Source: Calonectria ilicicola (lineage: Eukaryota; Ascomycota; Sordariomycetes; Hypocreales; Nectriaceae). Taken from it: a stretch of 64,000 nt of DNA. Position 1 is the first letter of the stretch. Every line of letters begins with the position of its first letter. Location of the stretch: assembly GCA_020809705.1 (NCBI GenBank), contig CP085829.1, forward strand, positions 3,658,001 through 3,722,000. Reading direction: 5' to 3'. Under the pieces are notes generated by a model that saw only the letters and a program-made list of their open reading frames with translations, was not told the origin of the DNA and made no database searches. Shown here piece after piece: positions 1 through 10,665 of this stretch. The position numbers and the translations under genes were made by a program.

Positions 1-378
1 AGCCGCCACTCAGCACGGTGGCGAGCTGTACGAAGCGTGGTGTGTGTGGACTAGGGGGGTATTTTGCGGCCCACGAACGGCGCATATGGGCTCTGTGCAG
101 CTGCATGCACGAGTGAGACAATGAGAAACAAGGGGAAGCGCCCCTCAGAGCCTCGCCGAGTATTTGGGCTAGTGTCGCTCGACATGACCCCCCGGCCGGC
201 TTGAGAGCTGCCAGACCCAACTGATCTTGTCAATCTATTTAGCCTTGGGCCCCAGCTTCTTCGTTCCCAGTCCTCAAAGGCCACCTGCTCCCCTTATCTC
301 CAACTATTCCCTGCTCTCCCCAGAATAACTAGACGCCTAGCACGGTGGCCATTCTCTTTCCGGCTCTATCTCATCAAG
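1..378. promoter_or_regulatory. Upstream region and 5' leader of the bZIP gene
   Basis: This stretch precedes the bZIP start codon. Its last 100 bases are CT-rich (for example around 285-360), as is common for fungal 5' leaders. A short minus-strand open frame at 51-284 has no recognisable content and is treated as chance. No TATA box or specific operator could be defended. Confidence 0.4.
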
Positions 379-1342
379 ATGTCTAATGAGCCATCTGCCA
401 GTGCTGCTGCCGCCGCCGCGGCTGCAAGGGTATGTCACCGATTCATCACCCCTACGCCAGCTAGTGCCCCGCTAACGACCTGTGCCGACTAATAAAAAGA
501 ATCTCGAGCGAGTGAGGGACAACCAGCGAAGATCTCGAGCCAGAAGGCGAGAGCATCTAAGCGACCTCGAAGCACGAGTCCGCGACTACGAGCTTCAGGG
601 CGTCAACATGTCTGCCGAGGTCCAGAAGCAGGCCAGGAAGGTTGCTGAAGAGAACCGCAAACTCCATGCCCTGCTCCTGGATACTGGGGTTGACCGAGAT
701 TCCATTGCCGCGGCTCTGGCAATCCCAATCTCGGATTCAATCTCGCCTCCATCAAAGAGCGAGGCCGTCAGACAGTTGTATGCAGCTATGGAACCAAGAG
801 GACGCGTGACTCCGCCGCAGGAACCGCGGCCGATGTCCTATACGGCACCCTTCAACGCATACTTGACGCAACCCCCGGCAACCCACCACGATACCCATTA
901 CCAAGCGCAGCTGCCGGCCCCTTCTCAACTGCCGACCCTCTCTAAACTGCCGGGTCCTTCACAACTGCCGGGTCCTTCGCATGGTTACCAGCAACCTCCA
1001 TACGCCATGCCAACTATTACCGATCCGCACTGGACCCCGGCGGAGCATAACCCAGGGTTTCAGTTCGATAGGTACCGCAACTACCAGCAGCAAGACCTGA
1101 TCTTGCCGCCTCCGGTCCCCTCCTTCCACCAACAACAACACCAACACCAGCACCAGCACCAGTACCCACGCCTGGACCAGCAACAGCACCACCAGCCATA
1201 TGAGCAGTACCCGCAATACCAGGAACACCATCAACAGTATCAGCCGCAAGAGCAGTACCACCAGCACCAGTATCACCCACACCTTTCGCCCCAGCTGCTG
1301 AACCACTCGCCCCAGCAACTACTTCACCCACAACCAAGCTAA
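379..1342 (+). CDS. bZIP transcription factor with Gln/His/Pro-rich C-terminus
   Basis: Two exons, 379-429 and 500-1342, about 297 residues. The 70-nt phase-0 intron (430-499) starts GTATGT, has a CTAAC branch site near 472 and ends AAAAG. Exon 1 encodes an alanine-rich start (eight Ala in a row). The basic region follows at about residues 18-39 and contains NQRRSRARR, which fits the bZIP signature N-x7-R, as in fungal Yap/Pap-type factors. A short, imperfect leucine zipper lies at about 40-80. From about residue 110 the protein is Pro-rich, then dominated by Gln and His (roughly residues 210-297), so this part is probably disordered and may activate transcription. Expected role: a nuclear DNA-binding dimer. 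Target genes cannot be told from the sequence. An AT-rich stretch with AATAAA-like words just after the stop (1370-1430) is a plausible polyadenylation region. Two minus-strand frames over the repetitive 3' half are shadows. Confidence 0.88.
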
Positions 1343-2515
1343 GACGCTGGTACGAGAGTACTGGGTGAAGAAAAAAAAAAAAGAACCAAAATAAAATATA
1401 ATTAAATTTAAAACTAAAAGAGAGAAAAAAAAGAACCCTACTTGCAACCAAAACCCTTTGCCTATTTTCTTTCTCTCACTCTCCTTTTCTATCTTTCAGA
1501 TTATCTTCTATCTTTTTGAACCTCTTCTTCTATCTACCTGATTCTCTTCCATCCTTTTGGATCTCTTCTCTCTTATGGGCTTTCTGTGCCTCCTTGTTTT
1601 TCTTTCCTCTCTTCCTCTTTCCTTTCTGTCTCTCCTTGCCTACACTCCTTTGTCTCTCTGGGAATGACACTACGTTGATGACAGCGCTGCATTAGAAGCA
1701 AGAAATCTTGGAAATCTGATTGCACGCATGATAGAAGGATATTAGACCTAACGAAGTGTACGAATTGTGTGTTATTCATCATGTATTGTAGTATATATTA
1801 TGATTGTAATTGACTCTTTTACACCGAGAGAGTTTTGCCTGTAAGAATGTATGCGTTGGCATGAGTGTGTGCAGATTTGACACAACTTTACGCCCGGTAA
1901 ATGCGGCGTTGCCCGTTTGTTGTCTCAGACTCGTCGGCCGAAGGGTAACCTACACTCAGATGTTGATGCCCAGGGGGGCCGTTGTGCGGGGTGGCGAGTT
2001 GCTAGCCGTCAAACCAGGAGATAGACAGAGCCGGGACCGAAACCGACGTGCGAGTGCACGTGAGACAAGGGGCTCGGGGAAAGACGTGAGATAACAAGAA
2101 TAGGGTTTAAAAAGCATAAACGCCAATTTACCGATGTGCTGGGTTGCTGTGGTGGTGGCGATGAACTGGCTACAAGTTGCCCGCTGGTCCAGGCCTCTGT
2201 CTCGTGTCTCGCGCCTGTGGAGGTTCCAGTGCGGGCGGGTCGCGCAGCAGCGGACACTCCTCGGGAGCACCAGACGACGCCCCAAACAGTCCAGAACACC
2301 CACCCACACTCTGCCCAGAAAAAAGAAAGGAAAAAAGAAAAAAAAGAAGGACTCGGCCAGCACCGCCATCAGGGCCGCAAATTCTTCCTTGGCCACCCTT
2401 GCCCCAAATGATGATTCGTTTCTTGCGCTTGGCCCCAGCTTTGAGCACATCAGCCATCTAGGTCACCAAGCAAAATTACGACGAGAGCACAACGTTGATC
2501 GTCGTGTCCCCCCCC

Positions 2516-2555
2516 CCCCGATCGCATAGGACAGGATCGCTCGGTGCGATCGGGG
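2516..2555. repeat. Perfect 11-bp inverted repeat (hairpin)
   Basis: Left arm CCCCGATCGCA at 2516-2526 and right arm TGCGATCGGGG at 2545-2555 are exact reverse complements separated by an 18-nt loop. The left arm grows out of a poly-C run. It could form a hairpin or be a palindromic protein-binding site; no neighbouring gene is close enough to decide. Confidence 0.75.
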
Positions 2556-3193
2556 TCACTGCATTCACAGTTGCAAGCGAGGGAGGGATTCCCAACGGCT
2601 GTTTAGTGGCCAGTCCACTGGACACTGTTGAGGGAAATTTGCTCCAGGGTATGGGACTGTCTGATTGATGGAGTGCTGGGGCCACTGTCGGAAGTGACTC
2701 TTCGATTTCCCGCCTACCGCCTGCCACCTACCGCCTCCCAACCTTCGGACATCCTGTTAAGCAACAAGCCAAAGAGCCATCCCAATAAAAATGTCTCATG
2801 GCTGGATCTATCGATTAATGTTTCTATTTTAGCTTGCGCGTGTTTCGCTTCGTGTCAAGAGCATGTTGGTAGCAAAGGGGACAGGTAGGCACTGGCTGAT
2901 GCCGGCCTAGAGCATGGCTGGTGTGTGCGCCAAGTACCTCAGCTACGACGGGAAAATTAAAAGCAAAAAAAAAATAAAAAATAAAAAAAATCTGACAATA
3001 TTCCAACCCCATCCCGTTTGCAATTGAGAGTGAATGTGACTAGTCACCGTGAGGGTGGTGTATGGGTGGCGTACAGGTGGTGTACGTATGGTGTGCAATA
3101 CGGTCTGTGCACTACACTGCACCGCACCAGCTCATTTTCCAGCGGCTGGCTGCATTAATTATGTAAGGTGACTGACTACTGACCACTGACTGC

Positions 3194-3220
3194 CTGGACG
3201 CTGGACGCTGGACGCTGGAC
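3194..3220 (+). repeat. Minisatellite, 7-bp unit CTGGACG x about 4
   Basis: Three exact copies of CTGGACG are followed by a partial fourth. The array sits about 70 bp upstream of the start codon of the next gene, so it lies in the probable promoter or 5' leader of that gene. It is directly visible in the sequence. Confidence 0.85.
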
Positions 3221-3288
3221 ACGGCCGAAGACGCGGCTCTCTCTCCCACCGTCAACGCCCCAACCCGCGCCATTCATCTGATCAGAAA

Positions 3289-4393
3289 ATGCGCGGCATC
3301 ATTGAAGTTCCTGAAGGTGAAGAGACGATTAGTTCGGTGTCGTTGAACCAACTGATTCGTCTGGTCTCCAAGAAACAGCTCTGGTACCAGCCGCTGTCAT
3401 GGACCTCTGAGCACCTTGGTTGGCTGGAGTGCGACTTCGTAGAGGAAGCCCCCGAGGTCGAAGAGCCGCGGAAGAAGACCTCGCTAATTCCGGATCGGAT
3501 GCCGAATGACCTCTTGATGCTGGCAACGGCCGAGACCAGATCGCAGAGGCACGTAGCCATGACGAACCTGCTGCCATACGAACTGGACCGTGCCTGGTAT
3601 GTGTAAACCACGTCTCTGCCGGCTTTTTCTGACCATGATAGCCTCGAATTTATACTCAGGGCTGGCGGTCGTGACATCCACGCCTTCCTGTGCTACGTCT
3701 TCTATGAGCAGTACGAGGAGGAGGACAACAAGCTTCACATAAGGCTTGCCTACCTCGACCAAGGCGATGTTATGGCATGCCGAAGCAGGCTCTCCGCCAA
3801 GTTCCAACCTGCTGAGGCCTTCCAATGGGCTCGTGATCCATATATGCTCTGTGTCTTGACGACTTTGGCTCAGCAACAGGAGCTTCACGTTCGACCCCCT
3901 GTCAACCCCGAGTCGCTCATTTTCACGGTTAGTGAATTTCCCAAGATTGGGCGGCAATGATTGACAACCATAGCCGCACTTACTTACAAGCTGCCCGTTT
4001 GGCTCTGGCGTCGCGTTGTTCAGGGCTGAGATACCGTATGACTATCTCCAGATGGTCAACGATGCCAACTTCCGGTCGCAACTTGAGATCCGTGTCAAGA
4101 TATATCGCAAGGAAATCCCCTTTATGCCGCCCCATACCTTTCGACGTCGCTTAGCTACTGTTTTGTCTACCATAGAACCTTGGATTGACCTAGAAGAAAT
4201 CATCTACCCGGTCAATGCTAGCTTTGCAGCACCGGTCGACGATGAACCGGTGTCAAGCACGGATATAGAGAAGCGGAAGCGTGATGAAATAGATGAGGAA
4301 CCGGAACGAGAAATTAAAAGACTCGACTCGCAAGAGTTTGCATTCTCTGCTGATAGTACCACCATAACTATCACCACGGACGAGGCGCTTTGA
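3289..4393 (+). CDS. Uncharacterised ascomycete protein, paralogue of the gene at 44880-46032
   Basis: Three exons: 3289-3596, 3660-3927 and 4031-4393, about 312 residues. Intron 1 (63 nt, GTATGT..CAG) and intron 2 (103 nt, GTTAGT..GAG) restore one continuous frame. A CAG at 4023 would be a better-looking acceptor for intron 2 but gives the wrong phase, so GAG at 4030 was chosen. I recognise no named domain. The first exon has a hydrophobic and aromatic patch (LWYQPLSWTSEHLGWLECDF) that closely matches one in the minus-strand gene at 46.0 kb. The middle segment resembles that gene too (DPYMLCVLTTLAQQQ versus DAYIVATMIALAQEL), as does the C-terminal beta-rich part, here containing RRRLATVLSTIEPW. 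The C-terminus is acidic with a KRKRDE cluster that might be a nuclear localisation signal. There is no signal peptide and no membrane segment. Function unknown. Confidence 0.72.
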
Positions 4394-6965
4394 GAGATGA
4401 ATTTCGGGAGTGAATCCGCATGCTGCCGCTTATTATATGTGCGCGCTACATATTTCTCACGGAGCTGGAAGGGATAGCTTGAGGTTAGCGGCTGGTGAGC
4501 CTTGGAAACTTTCAATGCACCTTCTTGCATTACCAGCGGCCATGTTGCGATTGACTGGGTTTGGAGCCAAATATGGCAAGCATATTAGGAGGTAGAACAG
4601 AGTTGCCGTGATATTAGAGTAGCATTAATCAATGATTATCTGGGCCAACTACACCTCGTTAAACAGCTGTTCAGCCGTATTTGGTTTCATCCGCTGGTGC
4701 ATGTTGTGGTGCCTTGCCGCAAAGCGTTTGCCAGGAATACTACAGCCGCTTTGTGACGCGAATATGATATGCTGATGTTTAAATTGGTGGTCTCCAGGCT
4801 ATGCTTCTTGAATCGATGCTTGGGTATTGTCAAGTTTGTGACTTGGGGTCCGCTTCAAGCGACTGAACCGGCACCCCCCCCTTGATCAGAAAAATAAATA
4901 CATAAATGACCGTCAGACGGGCAAGCGAAGAAAGAAACAAATGGCACTGGTATCGGTAATTTTAATTGATTCTTCAACATGATTCACTTTTCGGCATCTG
5001 TGTTATTTGAATCAAGCTTCCTCGCCCTTTCACCACACTTGGTGTATTCGACGAGCAAAACTCTTATTTGCTTGGTTCTACGACACACGATTTAGGGAAA
5101 AAAACTAGACATGGAGTATTCAAGAAGAGTCGCGTATGCAATGCGATTGCCTATAAACGTTAGCGACTATTTCCATAAATTTGTCCTCTTTGGACATGCT
5201 TGGTTCCATGTCATGTGGTATCAGTTAAAGATCTTGCTTTCGTTCAGGCTGCCACAACATGAGCCTGACCAAAACAAAACCCAGAAATTTCGCTCAAAAT
5301 TGCGGAAAAGACAGTGCCACTTGCCCCTAAGAATTCTGATGGCTCAAACTAAACGTCAGTGTTGCCCTTCACCAGCGACTCTCCAATGGCAAGGTCAAGT
5401 TCAATTGATGGATGAAGACGATCGAAACTAGAACCCCCCCCCCCCCTTCTCCTGGCAGCATTTTTGCCTAGTCCGTTTGTTGGAGCGTAGGCGATAACAT
5501 TTGTTGGTGTCGTTGAGAATTCGAAAGGTAAATTGCGGTTCTCGCAGCATTACCCCATTCCAAACCTTGTCTCAATCGTGACCTGTCTCGCAGTTTTGAA
5601 CCTCGCAACAGGGGCGGTAGCATTAAGACATGTTAATGATTCCTTCGTAATGTCTCAGATATCGTTACGAATCCTCGATCACGCAGTGTTTTCTTATCAA
5701 TTTCTTTCAAGAGTGGCATTCCAGCAGGTTGATTGCCAGCTAAGCAACGTGCACGCTCCAGCACTTTATTTTAGCGACTGTTTGCTCTGTCGAAACAGGC
5801 CACCTGATCTCCGAGGATGCCAGGATGCACGAGCCAACTCTCTCCATATGTTTGCGGGTCTGGTGACTGGCAAAACTAGTTGCGTCAAATAACCATAATA
5901 TTTCTTCGATCGAATGGGGGATCGGTCGTCGGAGTGGGCTTGACAACGGCGCTGTCAACTCGATCTTCGATGACACAATCGTTTGGGCCACCGGCGATGG
6001 CAGCTTTCGGGAGTCTCTGACGCGATCATGGTTCAAGTTCAGCGTGGGAAAGTCGCAATGTAGGCAAGGATCGAGAGGAATGCGTTCAGGACCCGGTAGT
6101 TGTCTGCGGCTTGCGCCATGATAAACGTTGATGTTTTACTTATTAGTTCAACTTAGTTCAAGGCATTCGGTACACGCACGGGCTTCGGGCTGCACATATT
6201 AGTTGACGGAGGCGTAAAGTTGCTTGGGATCTTGGCCGATGGGGTTATCTATGGTGTCTTTCGATTGTGCCTTCGCGGACATTCTGGGCGCTCACTGCTA
6301 ATATTGGTTTAATTGGACGACACGTTCCGTGTGCGCTGGATGCGCCAAGTCAGGTGACCCGCCACCAACCAAACCACGAGTAGATTTCCAGCCAGCAGTT
6401 GCAGCGACTGTCGGTAGACTGGAGGAGACGGTTACTAGTTCAGAGGCTCGGCTTTCGAGCAGGTCCGCCACTGACTGAATGGACTTTTGGGTTCCGGCTT
6501 TGTACAATAAAAAAAATTGAACGGCACCGCGCGAGGCTGTCGAGGACATGTACAAGAGCAAGCCCGCTTGAACTACGAAATAGCTACTCTACACTGCATC
6601 CCTCCACCCCAAAACATAGCTCTAAGAGGCCGCGGGGGGAGCATGCCCAGCCAACAGCCATGGGCTACCGGAGCGCAGCCTCCCACTTTCTGATCAAAGG
6701 TATGGGCATGTAATTAGCACCCATTCATTTTTGGGTGACATACATCGTTTGTCGCTGTGTTTTCACACGTGAAATGGATTTCTAGAGTAGGGGGGTATGA
6801 GGGGCAAAATTGTGCAAGGTGTCATTTGCATAAATGGATAACTAGCCCCGAATAGAGGGAGAGGTGCCTTGGGTTTTGGGTTCTCGGGGCTTCTGGCCAC
6901 GCGCGATGACGACTTCCGAACGCCGACGGCAAAAGAAGACTTCTTGACTCTCTATTTTTTTTAAG
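4394..6965. other. Intergenic region without supportable genes
   Basis: Open frames here (for example 5111-5431 and 5533-5892) have no family resemblance, no clear splice partners and overlap frames on the other strand. Poly-C runs occur at about 4874-4881 and 5433-5446. Nothing regulatory could be defended. Confidence 0.45.
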
Positions 6966-7100
6966 GAGGCCCCCAGGGACGTGACTCTAAAAGCGCCGAC
7001 AGTTACGCAGGCGAGCAGCGGGCCGGCCATAACGCACCCGAAATGGCAGCTCGAGGACGCCAACTATTTCGAAAGTTGCTTTGATTTCTGACGATATTAG

Positions 7101-8448
7101 ATGCTGTCTCGATCAGAGTCCCCGGGACGGATACTCTTCTTAAAAGGCTATCCATCGCCGGAATGGTTGGGATTGATAGGGTCCAAATATCGCGTCGATC
7201 CTGAGTTCTTTAGCCGGTTCCTCGATTTTTGGTCGATAGATGATCGTTCAAATGATTTCTCTGTGCCATCGCTACCTTCTCGGGCCTGGAATATTGTAGA
7301 GCTGATCTTGGTTATTATCGGGCGAAGGACTACAATGAGCTCGTACGGACAGCAGATTAGTGTCGGCACCATTAGGAGAGAGTCTGCCGCCCTTGCCGAG
7401 ACATACCGCCGTATCCTTCTTGGGGCGCATATACCCGTGGGAAGCACAATGATTCAAGATATCCACATTCTCGATGAAATGAATTTTGCCATTGAATATA
7501 GGGTCACCATTTACTTGCAGCCGCCGGAAAGTGGTAGAGGCTGGGTAGGTGAGTGCTTCTCGTCCCGGTCTCTTTTCGATGCTTGTTATCAACGGGAATA
7601 ATAATGGATGGGACGCTATAGTGCTTGTATGGACGGACATTGGCGGGGAAATGGGCGAATACTTCGACGGGGGCTTGCTATCCTCCAGCCTCAGAGCTTC
7701 GCAATCCCTAGGAAACTCCATCCTGCCCATCATCAACTACAAGCCAATGATGGGTCTTAATGCTCACTTGCTCTCTAGATATCCCTCAGGATCAAACACT
7801 GCCGAGCCGCAATTCGCACCGAGGCTACACATCGGTTATGGACGCTCCCTTCGAACAAGCCTGGCGGCCCAAGACCCGTTCTACTCCATAATAGAGATAT
7901 TTGCCTTGGCAGCGTCTTCCGAGAAGCAATTTCTGAACTTAGTCAAAATAAAGCTTGAAAAGGCAATCTTGGGACATGACAAACCGCTCAATGATGGCCT
8001 CGAGACGTTGCGCTATTTCAACACGCTCCTCTACCGACACGCCTGACGCATCCAAAGCATGATGGCAGCCATCAGCGGCACCAGCCGCACAAAGTGGCCG
8101 AAAGCAGACGACGAGGTAATAAGGCAGGTTCGCAGAGAAATCGAGCAGGACTACCGGGACCTGCACGAGCACGCCAACTCGCTGTACAGGCGCTATCAGG
8201 AGGAGATTGCTGTACTGATAAACAGCGTGGCAATTCCGGAGTCGGAGAAGGCCATCAACCAGGCCGGGCGCATTGAAAAGCTGACGTTGCTGGCCTTCAT
8301 CTTCGTGCCCATTTCGTTTGCATCGTCGTTTTACAGCATGAATGCCAGGGAGCTGCAGAATATACCACTTTGGCCGTGGTTCATTTTCAGTGCCATGATG
8401 CTTTTCCTGTCGTTGTTGTTCTTCTTTGTGGATTTCATGAGGTATTAG
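7101..8448 (+). pseudogene. CorA-like membrane protein, interrupted by premature stop codons
   Basis: Exons 7101-7548 and 7622-8448 join across a 73-nt intron (GTGAGT..TAG) in phase 1 and would give about 424 codons. The protein fits the fungal family annotated as Mg2+ transporter CorA-like/ZntB. An N-terminal segment has GRILFLKGYPSPEW, a typical start of the conserved part. A long helical region follows, with two C-terminal membrane segments (about 8278-8335 and 8368-8440). The family GMN motif that follows the first membrane helix reads S-M-N here (8335-8343). The frame is broken by TGA at 8044-8046, inside a conserved helix whose reading continues at once on both sides. Upstream, the same frame stays coding-like back to about 6966, ending in EDANYFESCFDF, but is separated from 7101 by TGA (7089) and TAG (7098). 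All three stops can arise by C:G to T:A changes. A 51-nt in-frame intron (8007-8057) could also remove the 8044 stop, but its donor is poor and the text reads as protein. I judge this a recent pseudogene. Confidence 0.68.
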
Positions 8449-9463
8449 GGCCTGGCGATGCGGAAGGTACGCAACTGGTGGGCGAGTCTGTGACATTAGA
8501 TTGATGTCTTAACTTCCTACCCATTTACCTACCTAGATGACCAGATGAAGATTAGACATCCCCTCTAGACTGATGATGTCTCCTAAGCCTATTCTCCCTT
8601 TATTAGTTATGTAGCAATCTGTGCTTAGGACTGGCGAGTCGCGACATACACACTGTTATAGCGCCTAGCTGCCAACGCCATTTCGTTGATTCGCATTGAT
8701 CAAGGTAACATATCCCGCTATGGACCACTGTTTGGGGGGGTAGGGATGGCAGAGAAGCTGGGGACACTCCCCTAGGATGCAGGCTTTGATGCTCCGGCGT
8801 CGGATAGCTAACAGTCAGACATTTCTAGCCAATTGGTCTCCTATACATTGCATTCAACCACAACACACACACCTCAACAATTTCATCTCAATACCCATTC
8901 GACAGCATGCAAATCACCTCAACTTAGCCAGATATTCTTAAGAATTAGCCCATATAAAATTCCCCGTATAATTCTAACTGATTTAATATACCCCTTATTT
9001 TAGTGGACTTATAATGAAAAATTGAGGTACAGGTAATGGGTAGGTGGCAATGGGGTTGGTGGAGAGGAGCTTCTGTGCAGAGTACTTCACCCTCAAATCA
9101 GCGTTGATGCACCTACCTCCCTACCCCTACCTCTAGTAGAATTTCGGATTGATAGCTAATGGGAGTTATGCAGAATGTTGCCTGATCCACCTAGAGGTGG
9201 CAGTGAAAAGGCTAATCAGCCTTTCCAAGTTCCCAACAAATATAAATACCTTAAGCACAATCCGCCCAGCATTGGAGCAGAAGAACCATGAAGGCTGACT
9301 CACCAGAATTTATATGTATATCACCTTTCCTTCTTGCTGTTGTTTCTCTCCTCCTTCAACGCCACCAAAACTTCATTGACCTCTTTCTTCAAGTCCGCCT
9401 GGACCTTCTTCCAATCCTTCTCCCCACACAATTGTTTGTGTGCGCTTCTGCACGGATTACAAC
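8449..9463. other. Intergenic region upstream of the RidA-family gene
   Basis: No coding frame is supported. The stretch from about 8870 to 9010 is AT-rich and low in G. The final 200 bases are CT-rich and hold a TATA-like word listed separately; they probably carry the promoter and leader of the RidA gene. Confidence 0.45.
9241..9248 (+). promoter_or_regulatory. TATA-like element upstream of the RidA-family gene
   Basis: TATAAATA lies 216 bases upstream of the ATG at 9464 and is followed by a long CT-rich leader, a usual arrangement for a fungal core promoter. This is inference from position and sequence only. Confidence 0.35.
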
Positions 9464-9985
9464 ATGTCTGCCCAAGATATCGTCAATATCACTACCGACA
9501 AATCGTATCCGAGTAAGTCTACGTCCAACCCTGGCTCTACGTCCCACCACCTCGCCCATGTTAATCATTCATCTCCCTCGCAGCTGCTGGCCCATATGTG
9601 AGCAACTAGTTCAGCTCAATCCGGCACCGCTGCTAACTTGCTTCCTCCCCAGTCCCCTGCTACCGTCGCCTCCGCTAACGCGCGCCTCATCCATGTCTCA
9701 GGTCAGATCCCAGGACGGCCAGACGGCTCGCTCGTCGAGGGATCCATGACCGACAAAGCCCTCGCCTGTGTGGCCAACATCAAGGCCATCCTTGAAGCCT
9801 CCGGGTCCGACATGGAGCACGTGCTTAAAGTCGGCATCTTTATCACCGACATTAGCGTCTTCAAGGAGGTCAATGCCGTCTTCGAGAAGAGCTTTCCCAA
9901 CAAGCCTGCGCGCTCTACCGTGGGGGTTGCGTCGCTGCCCCTAGGTGTCGATATTGAGATGGACTGTGTTGCCATCACCAAGTAA
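9464..9985 (+). CDS. RidA/YjgF/UK114-family enamine/imine deaminase
   Basis: Three exons: 9464-9512, the tiny 14-nt exon 9584-9597, and 9653-9985, giving 131 residues, the normal length for this family. Donors are GTAAGT and GTGAGC, acceptors GCAG and CCAG, and the phases match. The protein has the family features in order: the N-terminal TAGPYSPA turn (YSPA-type), SGQIP, a central helix, and the C-terminal block PARSTVGVASLPLG, in which Arg at about residue 108 is the expected substrate-binding arginine. Members hydrolyse reactive 2-aminoacrylate and related enamines released by PLP enzymes, and in yeasts occur as cytosolic (Hmf1) and mitochondrial (Mmf1) forms. No clear mitochondrial presequence is present, so a cytosolic form is more likely. 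Frame and splice sites are intact, unlike both neighbouring genes. Confidence 0.93.
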
Positions 9986-10665
9986 ATGCGTGAATGCATC
10001 TAAGGATCAAGAGAATGGAGGCCTGGGACGGACGACGTGCCAGATGAACAATTCATAGTGCATAGCTCTTGAGAAATCGACCATTTGCATTATCGTACTG
10101 ACTTATTATTCCGATGTTATTCCGGACCTCTCATCTGACTGTTCAAACCGGCTGCTGCTAGCTATAGCTGTTGACGATAACTGTTATCAAAGACTGTTGC
10201 TGAAGGCCGCTGTTGGCGACGATAGCTGCTGCTAGCTGCCTTTGACTATGAACGTTGCCGCAGCCCTGACCTGTTCAGACCGACTGTTCAAATCTATAGC
10301 TATTGTGGTGTTGTTGATAATGAAAGCCGCTGCTGTTGATGAAGGTCACCGACCTAGGCTGTTCCAACCTACCCTTAGAAGCCTAGCTGGACTGATTATC
10401 CGATTATTAGCTGTTAGACCTGTTGATCGAACGGTCCCACCGGAAGCTGTTATCTGTTAAGTTGATCTAACCTACCTTTGGAAGCCCTAGACCGCAGTCT
10501 GCTCCTTGGCCTGTCAAGATAAAAGTTAAGCTATTTGACCGATCTATTCAACTGTCTGTGTGAGGAGGCATTATCTAGCTATTAGGTTCAGCTGCCCAAT
10601 TGTCTAGTAGCTAGGCAGTTGAGCTATTATGTGAACGGTCAGATCCAGCTGTTATTGCGGTTGGA
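9986..10665. other. Repeat-like AGCTGTT-rich spacer, possibly a decayed mobile element
   Basis: After about 10130 the text is dominated by recurring words such as AGCTGCTGCTAG, AGCTGTT, GACCGACTGTTCAA and AGCTATT, with no coding frame. A similar style recurs at about 62440-62760. The block ends where homology-like coding of the next gene begins, so it may mark the breakpoint that truncated that gene. Identity as a transposon remnant is inference. Confidence 0.35.

Larger units (their letters stand above)
1343..3288. other. Intergenic region with homopolymers, a perfect inverted repeat and short tandem repeats
   Basis: No coding frame here has a recognisable domain. It holds a purine-rich A/G tract (about 2320-2352), a run of 13 C ending in a perfect 11-bp inverted repeat (2516-2555), an A-rich tract at 2960-2990, GGTGTA-type near-repeats at about 3048-3095, and four copies of a 7-bp unit at 3194-3220. 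The overlapping frames at 2134-2529 on both strands reflect this low complexity rather than a gene. Confidence 0.5.

Noticed and set aside
959..1451. Minus-strand frames over the 3' part of the bZIP gene
   Set aside because: They are antisense shadows of the CAG/CAC-rich Gln/His region and give only Leu/Val or Ala/Gly-rich nonsense.
5533..5892. Plus-strand frame with a hydrophobic start resembling a signal peptide
   Set aside because: It does not begin with ATG, overlaps a minus-strand frame of similar length, and has no recognisable content.
8007..8057. 51-nt intron that would remove the TGA at 8044 in the CorA-like gene
   Set aside because: The donor GTTGCG is weak and the removed text reads as conserved helix (LRYFNTLLYRHA..RIQ), so a nonsense mutation is more likely; not fully excluded.
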